From positions 3,758,338 through 3,822,337 of the forward strand of contig NZ_HG322949.1 in the NCBI RefSeq assembly GCF_000723165.1: DNA of 64,000 nt. Reading direction: 5' to 3'. This DNA is from Janthinobacterium agaricidamnosum NBRC 102515 = DSM 9628 (lineage in GTDB: Bacteria; Pseudomonadota; Gammaproteobacteria; Burkholderiales; Burkholderiaceae_D). The notes below the pieces were generated by a model. It searched no databases, was not told the origin of the DNA, and saw only the letters and a list, made by a program, of their open reading frames with translations. Shown piece after piece: positions 9,794-18,538 of the stretch. The stretch's first letter is position 1, and each line of letters starts with the position of its first letter. The position numbers were made by a program, and so were the translations under genes.

Positions 9794-11074
9794 TCAGACC
9801 GTGGCCGCCTGTTTGCCGTAATGGCTTTTCACGTAGTCCAGCACGATGTCCTGGAATTCCTCGACGATGCGCTCGCCGCGCAGCGTCACCACTTTCTGGC
9901 CGTCGACAAATACCGGCGCGGCCGGCGATTCGCCGGTGCCGGGCAGGCTGATGCCGATATTGGCGTGTTTCGATTCGCCCGGGCCGTTGACGATGCATCC
10001 CATCACGGCCACGTTCATGCCTTCCACGCCCGGATAGGCTTTTTTCCATTCCGGCATCTGCTCGCGCAAATAGCTTTGTATATTATCGGCCAACTCCTGG
10101 AACGTGGTCGAGGTGGTGCGGCCACAACCCGGACAGGCGATCACCATCGGCGCGAACTTGCGCAAGCCCATGGTTTGCAAGATTTCCTGGCCGACGATCA
10201 CTTCGCGGCTACGGTCGCCGCCCGGCTCCGGCGTCAGCGAAATGCGGATCGTGTCGCCGATGCCCTCCTGCAGCAGCACCGACAGCGCGGCGGTCGACGC
10301 GACGATGCCCTTGCTGCCCATGCCCGCCTCGGTCAGCCCGAGGTGCAGCGGGTAGTCGCAGCGCCTGGCCAGTTCGCGGTACACCGCGATCAAATCCTGC
10401 ACGCCGGACACCTTGCACGACAAGATGATCTTGTCGCGCGCCAGGCCCAGCTGTTCGGCGCGCACGGCGTTTTCAATCGCCGACGTGACCAGCGCTTCAT
10501 ACATCACCGCCTGCGCAGGCCAGGGTTCGGCGCGGCCGGCGTTTTCATCCATGATGCGCGCCAGCAGCGCCTGGTCCAGGCTGCCCCAGTTGACGCCGAT
10601 GCGCACCGGCTTGTCATATCTGCAGGCCGCTTCGATCATTTGCGCGAATTGCGTGTCGCGCTTGGCGCCCTTGCCGACGTTGCCCGGGTTGATGCGGTAC
10701 TTCGACAGCGCCCGCGCGCAATCCGGATAATCGTTGAGCAAGGTGTGGCCGTTGTAATGGAAATCGCCGACCAGCGGCACGTCGATATCCATCTTGTCGA
10801 GCTGTTCGCGAATGTACGGCACGGCGGCGGCCGCTTCCGGCCGGTCCACCGTCAGGCGCACCAGCTCGGAACCGGCGCGCGCCAGTTCCTTGATCTGGAT
10901 CGCGGTGCCGATCGCATCGGCGGTATCGGTATTGGTCATCGACTGCACCACCACCGGCGCATTGCCGCCGACGTAGATGCGGCGCTGGCCGTGGGCGATC
11001 AACACGCTGCGGCTGTCGCGCCGGGACGACGGGCCGGAGCCGATCGCTTCGATAACTGTAGTCGGGGAAGCCAT
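9794..11074 (-). CDS. ispG: 4-hydroxy-3-methylbut-2-enyl diphosphate synthase IspG
   Basis: IspG (GcpE) is the [4Fe-4S] enzyme of the non-mevalonate isoprenoid pathway that converts MEcPP to HMBPP. The 426-residue product has the TIM-barrel start ([19 protein letters not shown]), the cluster ligands CPGCG and a further Cys in [17 protein letters not shown], and a full-length C-terminus. It begins 2 bases after the rodZ stop, so the two genes are probably co-translated from the same message. Confidence 0.98.
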   Translation of the reverse strand: MASPTTVIEAIGSGPSSRRDSRSVLIAHGQRRIYVGGNAPVVVQSMTNTDTADAIGTAIQIKELARAGSELVRLTVDRPEAAAAVPYIREQLDKMDIDVPLVGDFHYNGHTLLNDYPDCARALSKYRINPGNVGKGAKRDTQFAQMIEAACRYDKPVRIGVNWGSLDQALLARIMDENAGRAEPWPAQAVMYEALVTSAIENAVRAEQLGLARDKIILSCKVSGVQDLIAVYRELARRCDYPLHLGLTEAGMGSKGIVASTAALSVLLQEGIGDTIRISLTPEPGGDRSREVIVGQEILQTMGLRKFAPMVIACPGCGRTTSTTFQELADNIQSYLREQMPEWKKAYPGVEGMNVAVMGCIVNGPGESKHANIGISLPGTGESPAAPVFVDGQKVVTLRGERIVEEFQDIVLDYVKSHYGKQAATV

Positions 11075-11076
11075 GA

Positions 11077-12084
11077 TTATTTCAGATTCAAACGTGAAGT
11101 GGTACCGCCCGGCACTGGCGTCAGTGTCAGCGGCGCGCCGCGCAAGGTCGCTTGCACGCCGGCCGGCTTGCCGACCACCAGCAGCACCGGTTCGGTGACG
11201 TTGACGGTTTCCGTACTGCCCGCCTTGACCAGGCGCGACATCAGCGGCGCGCCGCCGGCGCTGCGCCGCACTTCGATCCAGGAATCCTGGGTCGTGGTCA
11301 ACACCAGCGCATTGGCCGCCGCGGCGGCATCAGTGCCGGCCGCCGGGGCGGCCACTGGCGCGGCGGCCGGCGTTGCCGCCGGGGCCGGAGCCGGGACTGC
11401 GGTGGCCGGCACCGCCGGTGCAATCGCCGGCGCCACATTCGAGGTCGCGGCCGCGCTGTCGCCGGCTGGCGGCGGCACCGAAATCAGCGGCACCGAATTG
11501 GTCGGCGACGGCAGCGGCGACAAATCCTGGCCCGGCTTGACCAGCGTGGTTTCGACCGCGCCCGTACCCACCGCCGGGGCGTGCACCGCATCCTTGTCGG
11601 CGTGCGCCAGCAGCGATGGCGGAATATATCCCATTTTATAGGCGCCGAAAGCGGCGGCCAGCGCCGCCACCAGCACCGCGCCGGCGATCCAGCCGGCCTT
11701 GTTCGACGACCGCTGGGTCAGCGACGGAAAGCGCGATTCGGAAAACGAGGCCGAGATTTCGCGCCGGGCCGGCGCGGCTTCCTGGGCCGGCTCCTGATTG
11801 ACGGCAATCATCGCCACCAGCGGCGCGGCGTCCAGCTTGACCACTTTGGCGTAGGCGCGCACAAAACCGCGCACCACCGCCAGGTTCGGCAAGGCCGCGG
11901 TATCGCCGTCTTCCAGTGCGATGACCTGGCGCGGCGCCAGCTTCAGCTGGTCCGCCACCTGTTCGATGCTCCAGCCCAGCGCCACACGCTGCGCCTTCAG
12001 TTGCGCGCCCGGCGCTCCCAGGTTGCGCTGGGGCTGTGGCTGCTCTGCCCACTCTGCATTCATTGGTATCCCTGTCTCACTCAT
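11077..12084 (-). CDS. rodZ: RodZ-like helix-turn-helix membrane protein
   Basis: RodZ links the MreB cytoskeleton to cell-wall synthesis and is membrane bound. The product has an N-terminal Cro/C1-type HTH ([18 protein letters not shown], about residues 30-95), a single membrane helix near residues 128-148, a long Pro/Ala/Val-rich periplasmic linker, and a C-terminal DUF4115-like beta domain ([20 protein letters not shown]). I chose the ATG at 12084 because it overlaps the pilW stop (ATGAGTGA) and has GGGG upstream, giving 335 residues. An ATG at 12063 is a possible alternative, and a longer frame reading back into pilW is unlikely. Confidence 0.85.
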   Translation of the reverse strand: MSETGIPMNAEWAEQPQPQRNLGAPGAQLKAQRVALGWSIEQVADQLKLAPRQVIALEDGDTAALPNLAVVRGFVRAYAKVVKLDAAPLVAMIAVNQEPAQEAAPARREISASFSESRFPSLTQRSSNKAGWIAGAVLVAALAAAFGAYKMGYIPPSLLAHADKDAVHAPAVGTGAVETTLVKPGQDLSPLPSPTNSVPLISVPPPAGDSAAATSNVAPAIAPAVPATAVPAPAPAATPAAAPVAAPAAGTDAAAAANALVLTTTQDSWIEVRRSAGGAPLMSRLVKAGSTETVNVTEPVLLVVGKPAGVQATLRGAPLTLTPVPGGTTSRLNLK

Positions 12085-12895
12085 CAAACGCCCCACGTTG
12101 ATAAGCAGCATACTCGGCCGAACCGGCATGGCGGCGGCGCAATTGCGTCGCCAGGCCAGCTTCCGCACCCGTGTCGCCGAGCTTATGCTGCACCTTGATT
12201 CCGAGCCACAGCACATCGGCTGTCAGGCTCTCCATTTTTGCTATTTTACTCAGCCTGGTCATGAAAGAGCCGGCCCGTTGATAATCCCCGCGCCCGTAAT
12301 ACACGCGCGCCAGGTTGAAATTGGTTTCCAGCAAATCCGGCGTCAGTTGCAACGCTTGCAATAAATACGGTTCGGCGCCAGCGTAATCCTTCAAGTTTAC
12401 ACGGCAAGAGCCAGCATTGTTCAACACATTGCCCTTGGAGGCATCGGTGGCCGGATTTTTCAGCGCCAGGTCGAAATACGGCAGCGCTTCCTTTTCACGG
12501 CCATGATGGCACAGGAATGCCCCATAATTATTATTCAGGTCAGCATTATTTGGCGCCAGCTTCAGGGCGCGCTGGTAATTATCTTGCGCCAGCGGCAACT
12601 GGTTCATGTCCGAATAAATCAGTGCTCGCACACCATACGATTCGGCGCTGTCCGGATCGGCTTGCAACGCCTTCTTGATTTCATCGAGCGCCACCTCCAG
12701 CTGGCCTTGCTGGTAATAACCGATCGCCAGCTCGCGGCGGATTTCGGCGCGTTTTTGCCCCGCCGTCATATCGGAACTGGTCAGCAATTCGGCCGTGCCG
12801 CTGCCATTCCCGGCGCCGCCGGCACAGCCAGCCAGCAGCCCGGCCAGGCATAAAGCGGCCAGCGGCAGCGCGCAGCGCTGTACCAGTCCCGGCAT
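12077..12895 (-). CDS. pilW: Type IV pilus biogenesis lipoprotein PilW/PilF
   Basis: PilF/PilW is the TPR lipoprotein pilotin needed for outer-membrane localisation of the PilQ secretin. The 272-residue product has a lipoprotein signal (lipobox LLAGC, Cys24) and then consecutive TPR units (IGYYQQGQLEVALDEIKKAL, DNYQRALKLAPNNADLNNNY and later ones). It overlaps the rlmN stop (TGATG) and the rodZ start. The rlmN-pilW-rodZ-ispG order is typical of beta- and gamma-proteobacteria. Confidence 0.93.
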   Translation of the reverse strand: MPGLVQRCALPLAALCLAGLLAGCAGGAGNGSGTAELLTSSDMTAGQKRAEIRRELAIGYYQQGQLEVALDEIKKALQADPDSAESYGVRALIYSDMNQLPLAQDNYQRALKLAPNNADLNNNYGAFLCHHGREKEALPYFDLALKNPATDASKGNVLNNAGSCRVNLKDYAGAEPYLLQALQLTPDLLETNFNLARVYYGRGDYQRAGSFMTRLSKIAKMESLTADVLWLGIKVQHKLGDTGAEAGLATQLRRRHAGSAEYAAYQRGAFDE

Positions 12896-14070
12896 CAGGA
12901 ACGGATCTCCACGATCTTGCCGAAGTTGGCGCCGAATTTTTGCTGATATTCGCTCATTTTTTCCATCCGCTGCTGGACCCGGGTGCGGTCCTGGACTTCG
13001 CCGGCCAGCTGGCCGCAGGCGGCGTCGATATCGTCGCCGCGCGTCTTGCGCACGGTGGTGACGATGCCGCCATCCATCAGCACCTGGGCAAACGCCTTGA
13101 TGCGCGGATTTTTCGACCGCAACAAACCCGATTCCGGGAACGGGTTGAATGGAATCAGGTTGAATTTGCAGTTGAGACCGAATTCGCGGTCTTGCACCAG
13201 CGCCAGCAATTCACGCGCATGCTCGTCGCTGTCGTTGACGCCGTCCAGCATGCAGTATTCGAAGGTGATGAAATCGCGCGGCGCGAATTCCAGGTAGCGC
13301 TTGCAGGCCGCCATCAATTCCTTCAGCGGATATTTCTTGTTCAGTGGAATCAAGCCATCGCGCAGCGTATCGTTCGACGCATGCAGCGACACCGCCAGCG
13401 CCACCGGCACCTCTTGCGACAGCTTGTCCATCATCGGCACCACGCCCGAGGTGGACAAGGTCACGCGGCGGCGCGACAGGCCGTAGGCGTTATCGTCCAG
13501 CATCAGCTTGAGCGCGGTGACGGTCGGTTCGAAATTCAATAAAGGCTCGCCCATGCCCATCATCACCACGTTGGTGATCTGGCGTTCGCCTTTCGGGCCG
13601 GGTTCGATGCCCTTGGTCCTGCGCAATTCAAATTCCGCCATCCACAGCTGGCCGATGATTTCGCCGACCGTCAGGTTGCGGTTGAACCCTTGCTTGCCGG
13701 TCGAGCAGAAGCGGCAATTGACGGCGCAGCCGGCCTGGGTCGAGATGCACAATGTGCCGCGGTTATCTTCCGGAATGAACACGGTTTCCACGGCATTGCC
13801 GTTGCCCACGTCGACCAGCCACTTGCGCGTGCCGTCGGTCGAGGTATGGTCGCTGATCACGGCCGGCGCGCGCACTTCGGCGCGGGTCGCCAGCTTGTCG
13901 CGCAGCGACTTGGCCAGGTCGGTCATGGCGTCGAAATCGGACGCGCCGAACTGGTGTATCCAGCGTTGCAATTGCTTGGCACGGAACGGTTTCTCTCCCA
14001 ACTCGGCGCAATAAGCGATGAGTTGCGCGGGATCGAGGTCCAGCAAGTTGGTGAGTGTCGTCGTGTTCAT
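12895..14070 (-). CDS. rlmN: Dual-specificity RNA methyltransferase RlmN
   Basis: RlmN is a radical-SAM enzyme that makes 2-methyladenosine at 23S rRNA A2503 and tRNA A37. The 391-residue product has the CxxxCxxC cluster motif at Cys115, Cys119 and Cys122 ([16 protein letters not shown]), the GMGEPLLNF motif, and the catalytic Cys region near the C-terminus ([17 protein letters not shown]). Length is normal. Its stop overlaps the pilW ATG. Confidence 0.97.
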   Translation of the reverse strand: MNTTTLTNLLDLDPAQLIAYCAELGEKPFRAKQLQRWIHQFGASDFDAMTDLAKSLRDKLATRAEVRAPAVISDHTSTDGTRKWLVDVGNGNAVETVFIPEDNRGTLCISTQAGCAVNCRFCSTGKQGFNRNLTVGEIIGQLWMAEFELRRTKGIEPGPKGERQITNVVMMGMGEPLLNFEPTVTALKLMLDDNAYGLSRRRVTLSTSGVVPMMDKLSQEVPVALAVSLHASNDTLRDGLIPLNKKYPLKELMAACKRYLEFAPRDFITFEYCMLDGVNDSDEHARELLALVQDREFGLNCKFNLIPFNPFPESGLLRSKNPRIKAFAQVLMDGGIVTTVRKTRGDDIDAACGQLAGEVQDRTRVQQRMEKMSEYQQKFGANFGKIVEIRS

Positions 14071-14088
14071 AATTTTTTCAAAACAATT

Positions 14089-14129
14089 CTAAAAATCCGT
14101 TCCCGCGCGCAGCGGCGCGGCGGAAACGG
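14089..14129 (-). terminator. Likely terminator after ndk
   Basis: On the minus strand a 10-bp stem (arms at 14120-14129 and 14097-14106, one G-U pair) is followed by ATTTTTAG. It lies between the ndk stop and the rlmN start, so it could end ndk transcription or attenuate read-through into rlmN. Confidence 0.6.
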
Positions 14130-14145
14130 CGGTGTATTACTTAAC

Positions 14146-14559
14146 TTAAGCCACTTCCGGGAAGAAGTAAGCGATTTCTACTTTAGCAGCTTCGACAGCG
14201 TCGGAACCGTGTACGGCGTTAGCGTCGATCGAATCGGCGAAATCGGCGCGGATGGTGCCTTTTTCCGCTTTCTTAGGATCGGTCGCGCCCATCAGGTCGC
14301 GGTGTGCCAGAACGGCGTTTTCGCCTTCCAGGGCCTGGATCATGACTGGGCCCGACACCATGAAATCGACCAGGTCTTTGAAGAAGCCGCGTTCTTTGTG
14401 CGCGGCGTAGAAACCTTCAGCTTGTTCGCGCGACAGTTGGGTCATGCGAGCAGCGACGATTTTCAAGCCAGCGTTTTCGAAACGGCTGTAGATTTGGCCG
14501 ATTACGTTTTTTGCAACTGCGTCTGGTTTGATGATCGACAGGGTGCGTTCGATTGCCAT
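14146..14559 (-). CDS. ndk: Nucleoside diphosphate kinase
   Basis: Ndk transfers the gamma-phosphate between nucleoside di- and triphosphates via a phospho-histidine. From the ATG at 14559 the product is 137 residues. It shows [10 protein letters not shown] at the N-terminus and the active-site region [20 protein letters not shown], with the catalytic His in the H-G-S-D motif. The end (FPEVA) is a few residues shorter than the 141-143 usual in proteobacteria. A GGAG precedes this ATG (GGAGTTTTCACAA); a longer upstream frame has no support. Confidence 0.97.
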   Translation of the reverse strand: MAIERTLSIIKPDAVAKNVIGQIYSRFENAGLKIVAARMTQLSREQAEGFYAAHKERGFFKDLVDFMVSGPVMIQALEGENAVLAHRDLMGATDPKKAEKGTIRADFADSIDANAVHGSDAVEAAKVEIAYFFPEVA

Positions 14560-14712
14560 TTGTGAAAACTCCAATAAAAAGAAAGGTTTAAAACGATAAA
14601 TTGATAACTCAATCAACCTTCGATTTTACCATACAACACCCTGCATCACCCATAAGCTTGCGCTGATGGCATCATCAAATAACTTGTTTAATTGATTCTT
14701 AAGCAGGTTTTT

Positions 14713-14740
14713 TTGCGAAAATCAGCAGTCATGCTATGCT
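14713..14740 (+). promoter_or_regulatory. Candidate sigma-70 promoter for the Bax-inhibitor-1 gene
   Basis: TTGCGA (14713-14718), a 16-base spacer, then TATGCT (14735-14740). Each box matches the consensus at four of six positions or better. It points at the plus-strand gene starting at 14861. The palindrome at 14768-14829 would then lie in the transcribed leader. Confidence 0.5.
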
Positions 14741-14767
14741 TTGCATAAGGAATAACCTGAGCTAGGG

Positions 14768-14829
14768 GTGTCTAACAAAATTCTCGGGGTGACGCAATAC
14801 CACACGACCGGGGAGATTTTGTTAGACAC
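14768..14829. repeat. Near-perfect long palindrome resembling an integron attC or REP-like element
   Basis: The left arm (14768-14785, GTGTCTAACAAAATTCTC) and right arm (14813-14829) are reverse complements except for one extra T in the left arm, and enclose a 27-base spacer. The ends read GTCTAAC and GTTAGAC, which match the R-box consensus of integron attC sites. The inner length of about 58 bases and the single extrahelical base also fit. No integrase or cassette is nearby and the motif occurs once here, so an interspersed repeat or a leader hairpin of the next gene is equally possible. Confidence 0.75.
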
Positions 14830-14860
14830 TTCCAGAATTGAACCACGACTTGGAGGCAGT

Positions 14861-15547
14861 ATGAATCAGAACATGCAACGAACCTTTGACCTGTCGGGCG
14901 GCATGCAGCAAGTACGCCATCGCGTACTGCGCAACACCTATTGGCTGCTGGCGCTGTCGATGATCCCTACTGTGCTGGGCGCCTTCGTCGGCGTGCAGCT
15001 GCACCTGCCGATGCTGCATGGCGGCATGGGCTTCATCATTTTCATGGCAATCGCCTTCGGCTTCATGTTCGCGATTGAAAAAACCAAGAATTCCGGCCTC
15101 GGCGTTGCCGTATTGCTCGGCTTCACCTTCTTCATGGGCTTGATGCTGACGCCGATCCTGACCCGCACCCTCGGTTATTCGAACGGTGGCGCACTCATCA
15201 TGACGGCATTCGGCGGCACCGCGACCATTCTGGCCGTGATGGCGACTATCGCCACGGTATCGAAGCGCGATTTTTCGGCGATGGGCAAATGGCTGTTCGC
15301 CGGCGTGATCGTGCTGATCCTGGCATCGGTGGCCAACATTTTCCTGGGCATGTCGGCGCTGTCGATCGTGATCTCGGTGATGGCGATCGCGATTTTCTCG
15401 GCCTACATCTTGTATGACGTGCAGCAAATCATCAACGGTGGCGAAACCAACTACATTTCGGCCACGCTGCGCATCTACCTCGATGTGTACAACATCTTCA
15501 CCAGCCTGCTGTCGCTGCTGGGCTTCGCCGGCGGCAGCCGCGATTAA
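14861..15547 (+). CDS. Bax inhibitor-1 (BI-1/YccA) family membrane protein
   Basis: A seven-helix inner-membrane protein of the BI-1 superfamily, relatives of which (YccA, YbhL) bind FtsH or act as pH-sensitive calcium leaks. From the ATG at 14861 it is 228 residues, with a cytoplasmic N-terminus and membrane helices starting at about residue 26 (LRNTYWLLALSMIPTVLGAF). The family motif ILYDVQQIINGGETNYI is near the C-terminus. The start has a good GGAGG upstream. It stands alone, divergent from ndk, and ends in a strong terminator. Confidence 0.93.
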   Translation: MNQNMQRTFDLSGGMQQVRHRVLRNTYWLLALSMIPTVLGAFVGVQLHLPMLHGGMGFIIFMAIAFGFMFAIEKTKNSGLGVAVLLGFTFFMGLMLTPILTRTLGYSNGGALIMTAFGGTATILAVMATIATVSKRDFSAMGKWLFAGVIVLILASVANIFLGMSALSIVISVMAIAIFSAYILYDVQQIINGGETNYISATLRIYLDVYNIFTSLLSLLGFAGGSRD

Positions 15548-15562
15548 GATGCATACGTAACG

Positions 15563-15593
15563 CAAAAAAACCGGCCCATGGCCGGTTTTTTTA
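15563..15593. terminator. Bidirectional intrinsic terminator
   Basis: ACCGGCC-CAT-GGCCGGT with A7 on the left and T7 on the right serves the BI-1 gene on the plus strand and, reading the other way, the LysR gene. The LysR stop codon (15591-15593) is inside the T-tract. Confidence 0.92.
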
Positions 15594-16478
15594 TGCCTGT
15601 GGACGAGCCTCGATGGTATGCCGCAAGCCCGCTCCGCCATGGCCGGCCGCCACCTCGCGCAAGCCGCCACGGGCCCGCTCCACGGTCGGATTGCCGCCCT
15701 GCCCCGCATGCACCGCGTACACCGAATGCGAAAACTCCGGCGCGCCAGCGACGCGGTACAGCTGACCTGCGTCAAGGAAAGGCTGCACCGTGCCGCTGCG
15801 GAAATAACCGGCGCCGCCGACGCTGAGGAGATACGTCAGCGCCAACGGTCCCAGCGATACCGTCACGGGCGGATTGCCCAGTTCAGGATAGGCTGCATGG
15901 TGATTGGCGGCAAAACTCGGACCCCAATCGACATACACGTAGACATCCGGGTCCAGCATGCCGTCGGCGCTGCTGGTGATCATGATCAGTTTTTCCTCGG
16001 CCAGCAATTCGCTGACCAGGCCCGGCCGCTGCGGCGGGTTGTACAGCACGGCCAGGTCGAGCGAGCCGTCCTGCACCCCATCGAGCAGGCGCGGCGCACT
16101 ATCGACTTCGGTCCGCAAGGCGATTTCAGGGGCATGACGTTTCATCCAGATCAGCCAGTCGGCCAGCAGCGGATGCCACAAGCTCAGCTCGCCGCCGATG
16201 CCGACGCCGTCTTCGCGGCCGGGCGGCAGCGCCACTTGCTGGCGGGCCCGCTCCCACACTTGCACCATGGTCGCCGCATGGCGCATGAAACGCTCGCCGG
16301 CCGGCGTCAGCCGCGCGCCAGCCTTGTTGCGCACGAATAGCCGGCGCCCCAGTTGCTGCTCCAGCGCGCGGATGCGCGCGCTGACCGCCGTCTGGGTCAG
16401 GTGCAAGCGCTGCGCCGCCACGATAAAACTGCCGCTGGCGGCGGCTTCCAGAAAGGTACGGGCCAAGTTGATATCCAT
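15591..16478 (-). CDS. LysR-family transcriptional regulator
   Basis: A 295-residue LysR-type regulator. The N-terminal winged HTH is clear (about residues 1-60, FIVAAQRLHLTQTAVSARI and RLFVRNKAGARLT), and a periplasmic-binding-like effector domain follows. The effector and targets are unknown. Neighbours (an HPP membrane protein on the same strand and the BI-1 gene opposite) do not identify a pathway. The stop codon sits inside the shared terminator. Confidence 0.9.
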   Translation of the reverse strand: MDINLARTFLEAAASGSFIVAAQRLHLTQTAVSARIRALEQQLGRRLFVRNKAGARLTPAGERFMRHAATMVQVWERARQQVALPPGREDGVGIGGELSLWHPLLADWLIWMKRHAPEIALRTEVDSAPRLLDGVQDGSLDLAVLYNPPQRPGLVSELLAEEKLIMITSSADGMLDPDVYVYVDWGPSFAANHHAAYPELGNPPVTVSLGPLALTYLLSVGGAGYFRSGTVQPFLDAGQLYRVAGAPEFSHSVYAVHAGQGGNPTVERARGGLREVAAGHGGAGLRHTIEARPQA

Positions 16479-16523
16479 GCGCCATCTTATTGCATCTGTT
16501 CATGATGACCAAGCATCGTGACC

Positions 16524-17255
16524 TTATGCGGCCTTGCGCAGCGGCTCAGGCTGGCGGCGCAGCATGCGGCTTTCGACTTCCGCCAGCACTTCCTGCAAGT
16601 CGCCGATATCGACGTCCAGCACTTCATTACGGCTGGCCAGCACCGCGTCGAGTTCGGCCCGCAGCAGCGTGGCATGGCGGTCAGGCGCCACCGGCAGCGG
16701 CGCGCGGTGCGGATAGGCGTGGCGCGTGGCGGCGTGGTACACGATCGCCACCGCCAGCAGTATCAAGGTATTGAGACCGACCGGCAGCCATACAAAACCA
16801 TAGCCCAGCGCATGGATCGCCGGTCCGCCCAGCACCGCCGTCAAGGCCACCGCGCCCGATGGCGGATGGATGCAGCGCAGCCAGAACATCAAGGCAATCG
16901 ACATGGCGACCGCCAGTGCCGCCGCGGCCAGCGGATCGCCGATCCAGCGCGCGCACGTGATGCCGGACAAGGCCGACACCAGGTTGCCGCCGACCAGCGC
17001 CCACGGCTGGGCCAGCGGACTGGCCGGCACCGCGAACAGCAGCACGGCAGACGCACCCATCGGCGCGATCAGCATCGGGATCGGCAAGCCGGCCTCCGGT
17101 CCCAGCAGCAGGCGCGTGGCAGCCGCGGTCACGCCAATGCCAAGCAAGGCGCCCAGGCAGCTGCGCAAGCGCTCCTTGTTGCTGATGTGGCTGGAAGTGG
17201 AATACGCGGCGGGTAAGAAGCTGTGCAGCCAGGCGGTAAAAGGACGCAAGATCAT
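16524..17255 (-). CDS. HPP-family integral membrane protein
   Basis: HPP-family proteins are multi-helix membrane proteins named after a conserved His-Pro-Pro; some plant and cyanobacterial members are implicated in nitrite transport. This 243-residue product has several hydrophobic helices, the motif CIHPPSGAVALTAVLGG (about residues 128-144), and a charged cytoplasmic C-terminus (DVDIGDLQEVLAEVESRML). I use the ATG at 17255; a GTG 42 bases upstream would add 14 residues. It is 45 bases upstream of the lysR gene on the same strand, so the regulator could be co-transcribed. Confidence 0.82.
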   Translation of the reverse strand: MILRPFTAWLHSFLPAAYSTSSHISNKERLRSCLGALLGIGVTAAATRLLLGPEAGLPIPMLIAPMGASAVLLFAVPASPLAQPWALVGGNLVSALSGITCARWIGDPLAAAALAVAMSIALMFWLRCIHPPSGAVALTAVLGGPAIHALGYGFVWLPVGLNTLILLAVAIVYHAATRHAYPHRAPLPVAPDRHATLLRAELDAVLASRNEVLDVDIGDLQEVLAEVESRMLRRQPEPLRKAA

Positions 17256-17344
17256 CTCGTTCTGAAGAGTGAGCAAGATTATCGCATCGCCATTCACAGC
17301 AGGATAATGAAAGATATTGACTGTTTATATCAATATTTTTGCAC

Positions 17345-17374
17345 TGAAAATGAAAACCGGCCTGACGGCCGGTT
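17345..17374 (-). terminator. Intrinsic terminator after the cupin-like gene
   Basis: Minus-strand stem AACCGGCC / GGCCGGTT (arms 17367-17374 and 17355-17362, 4-base loop) followed by TTCATTTTC. It lies 23 bases past the stop of the 17397-18428 gene. Confidence 0.8.
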
Positions 17375-17396
17375 AGTCTGGCGATTGCCGACGCGT

Positions 17397-18428
17397 TCAG
17401 AAATCGTGATGGCTGGGGTACATGGTATAAAAATCGTTATCCCATTTAAAATTGGTAAACGCCACCGTCACCGAGATATCCAGTCCTTCGACAAAATGCC
17501 AGCAGCCGACCGGCAAGAACAGGATTTCGCCCGGTTCCAGCACACATTCCAGTACTTGCACATTGGCCATTTGCGGGAAGCGCTGCAAGTCGATATTACG
17601 GCCGTCGACCTGGGTGAAACAATGGCGGTGATTGGCCACGTTGGCCGTTTCGCAGGCCGGGATGATGCGCAGCCGCTTGCGTCCGCTCACTTGCGCCATG
17701 AAGTTATTGGTCAAATCGTGATGGAAGGGCGTCACCGTGCCGGCCGGGCCATACCACAGGAAACCGCGGGCCTGGCCGTCCGGTTTCAGGTATTCCGGCA
17801 ATTGGCCGATGTCGTCCCATAATTCCGTCAACGCGCGCCGGTTCAAGGAATCGTTATTGGCGGTCATGTAGAAATCGTTGGTCTTGCCGCTGTTTTGCAC
17901 CAGCTCGACATAGTCGCCGAACGCCATCTTGCGTTTATGGGCGATGCTGTTCAGTTCGTAATTGTCGTCGGCGTTGCGGCCGAACTGTACTTCCACTTCG
18001 CGCTCGCTGAATTTGCCGCGGAAATAATCCGCGCTCCATTTTTGGCGCGCCGGCCAGTCTTCCATCATGCCGGTGATGATCACCGGCTGGTTGATGCTGT
18101 AATACTCGTCGAGAAATTCTTGCGCCGTCAATTGGTGGCGCCGTTCGATCTGCGGCGCGCGCAAACGGTTCAGCTTGCACTGGATGCCGAGCACCCAGTC
18201 GCGCTTCAGCAAGCGGTTCTTCAAACGGTTGGCGCCCTGCAGGTACGGACTTTTCAAGGCCAGCGCCACTTCCAGCGTGGCGACGTGTTCGCTGATGCCA
18301 GACTGCATCAAGATCGGGATCAAGCTGCCCGGCGCGGTTCCCAGTATCAGGTTTTCCGCGATCCAGCCGCGCCATTGGTCGCTCAAGTCAGTCGATTGCG
18401 CAGTCGGCAAGGCACGCATCCGGTCCAT
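17397..18428 (-). CDS. JmjC/cupin-8-like oxygenase domain protein
   Basis: A 343-residue protein with a C-terminal cupin-like (JmjC) domain of the Fe(II)/2-oxoglutarate hydroxylase type. Visible motifs are the strand NQPVIITGMMEDWPA (about residues 115-130), the metal-binding H-x-D in GTVTPFHHDLTNNF (about 230-243), and the distal His in LPVGCWHFVEGLD (about 309-321). A lysine/threonine-type 2OG-binding residue is plausible but not certain. The N-terminal ~100 residues are helical and unassigned. The substrate is unknown; family members hydroxylate proteins or small molecules. It ends before its own terminator. Confidence 0.85.
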   Translation of the reverse strand: MDRMRALPTAQSTDLSDQWRGWIAENLILGTAPGSLIPILMQSGISEHVATLEVALALKSPYLQGANRLKNRLLKRDWVLGIQCKLNRLRAPQIERRHQLTAQEFLDEYYSINQPVIITGMMEDWPARQKWSADYFRGKFSEREVEVQFGRNADDNYELNSIAHKRKMAFGDYVELVQNSGKTNDFYMTANNDSLNRRALTELWDDIGQLPEYLKPDGQARGFLWYGPAGTVTPFHHDLTNNFMAQVSGRKRLRIIPACETANVANHRHCFTQVDGRNIDLQRFPQMANVQVLECVLEPGEILFLPVGCWHFVEGLDISVTVAFTNFKWDNDFYTMYPSHHDF

Positions 18429-18473
18429 ATCATTCTCCTTGTGGCAAGGTGACGCTCAGGTATCGTTAATAAC

Positions 18474-18511
18474 GCAAAAAGGTGGTGCACGGTAACAACC
18501 CATGCACCACC
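18474..18511 (-). terminator. Intrinsic terminator after the chitinase gene
   Basis: Minus-strand stem GGTGGTGCA / TGCACCACC (9 bp, arms 18503-18511 and 18481-18489), followed by TTTTT. It lies 27 bases past the chitinase stop. Confidence 0.88.
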
Positions 18512-18538
18512 CGTCAGTGAGTCAGTGACAGCGCCGGA

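Noticed and set aside
9821..11641. 606-residue open frame on the plus strand opposite ispG and rodZ
   Set aside because: Spans two real genes on the other strand and has no recognisable domain.
14768..14860. GTG start at 14768 for the BI-1 gene
   Set aside because: It would translate through the palindrome; the ATG at 14861 has GGAGG and matches the family start.
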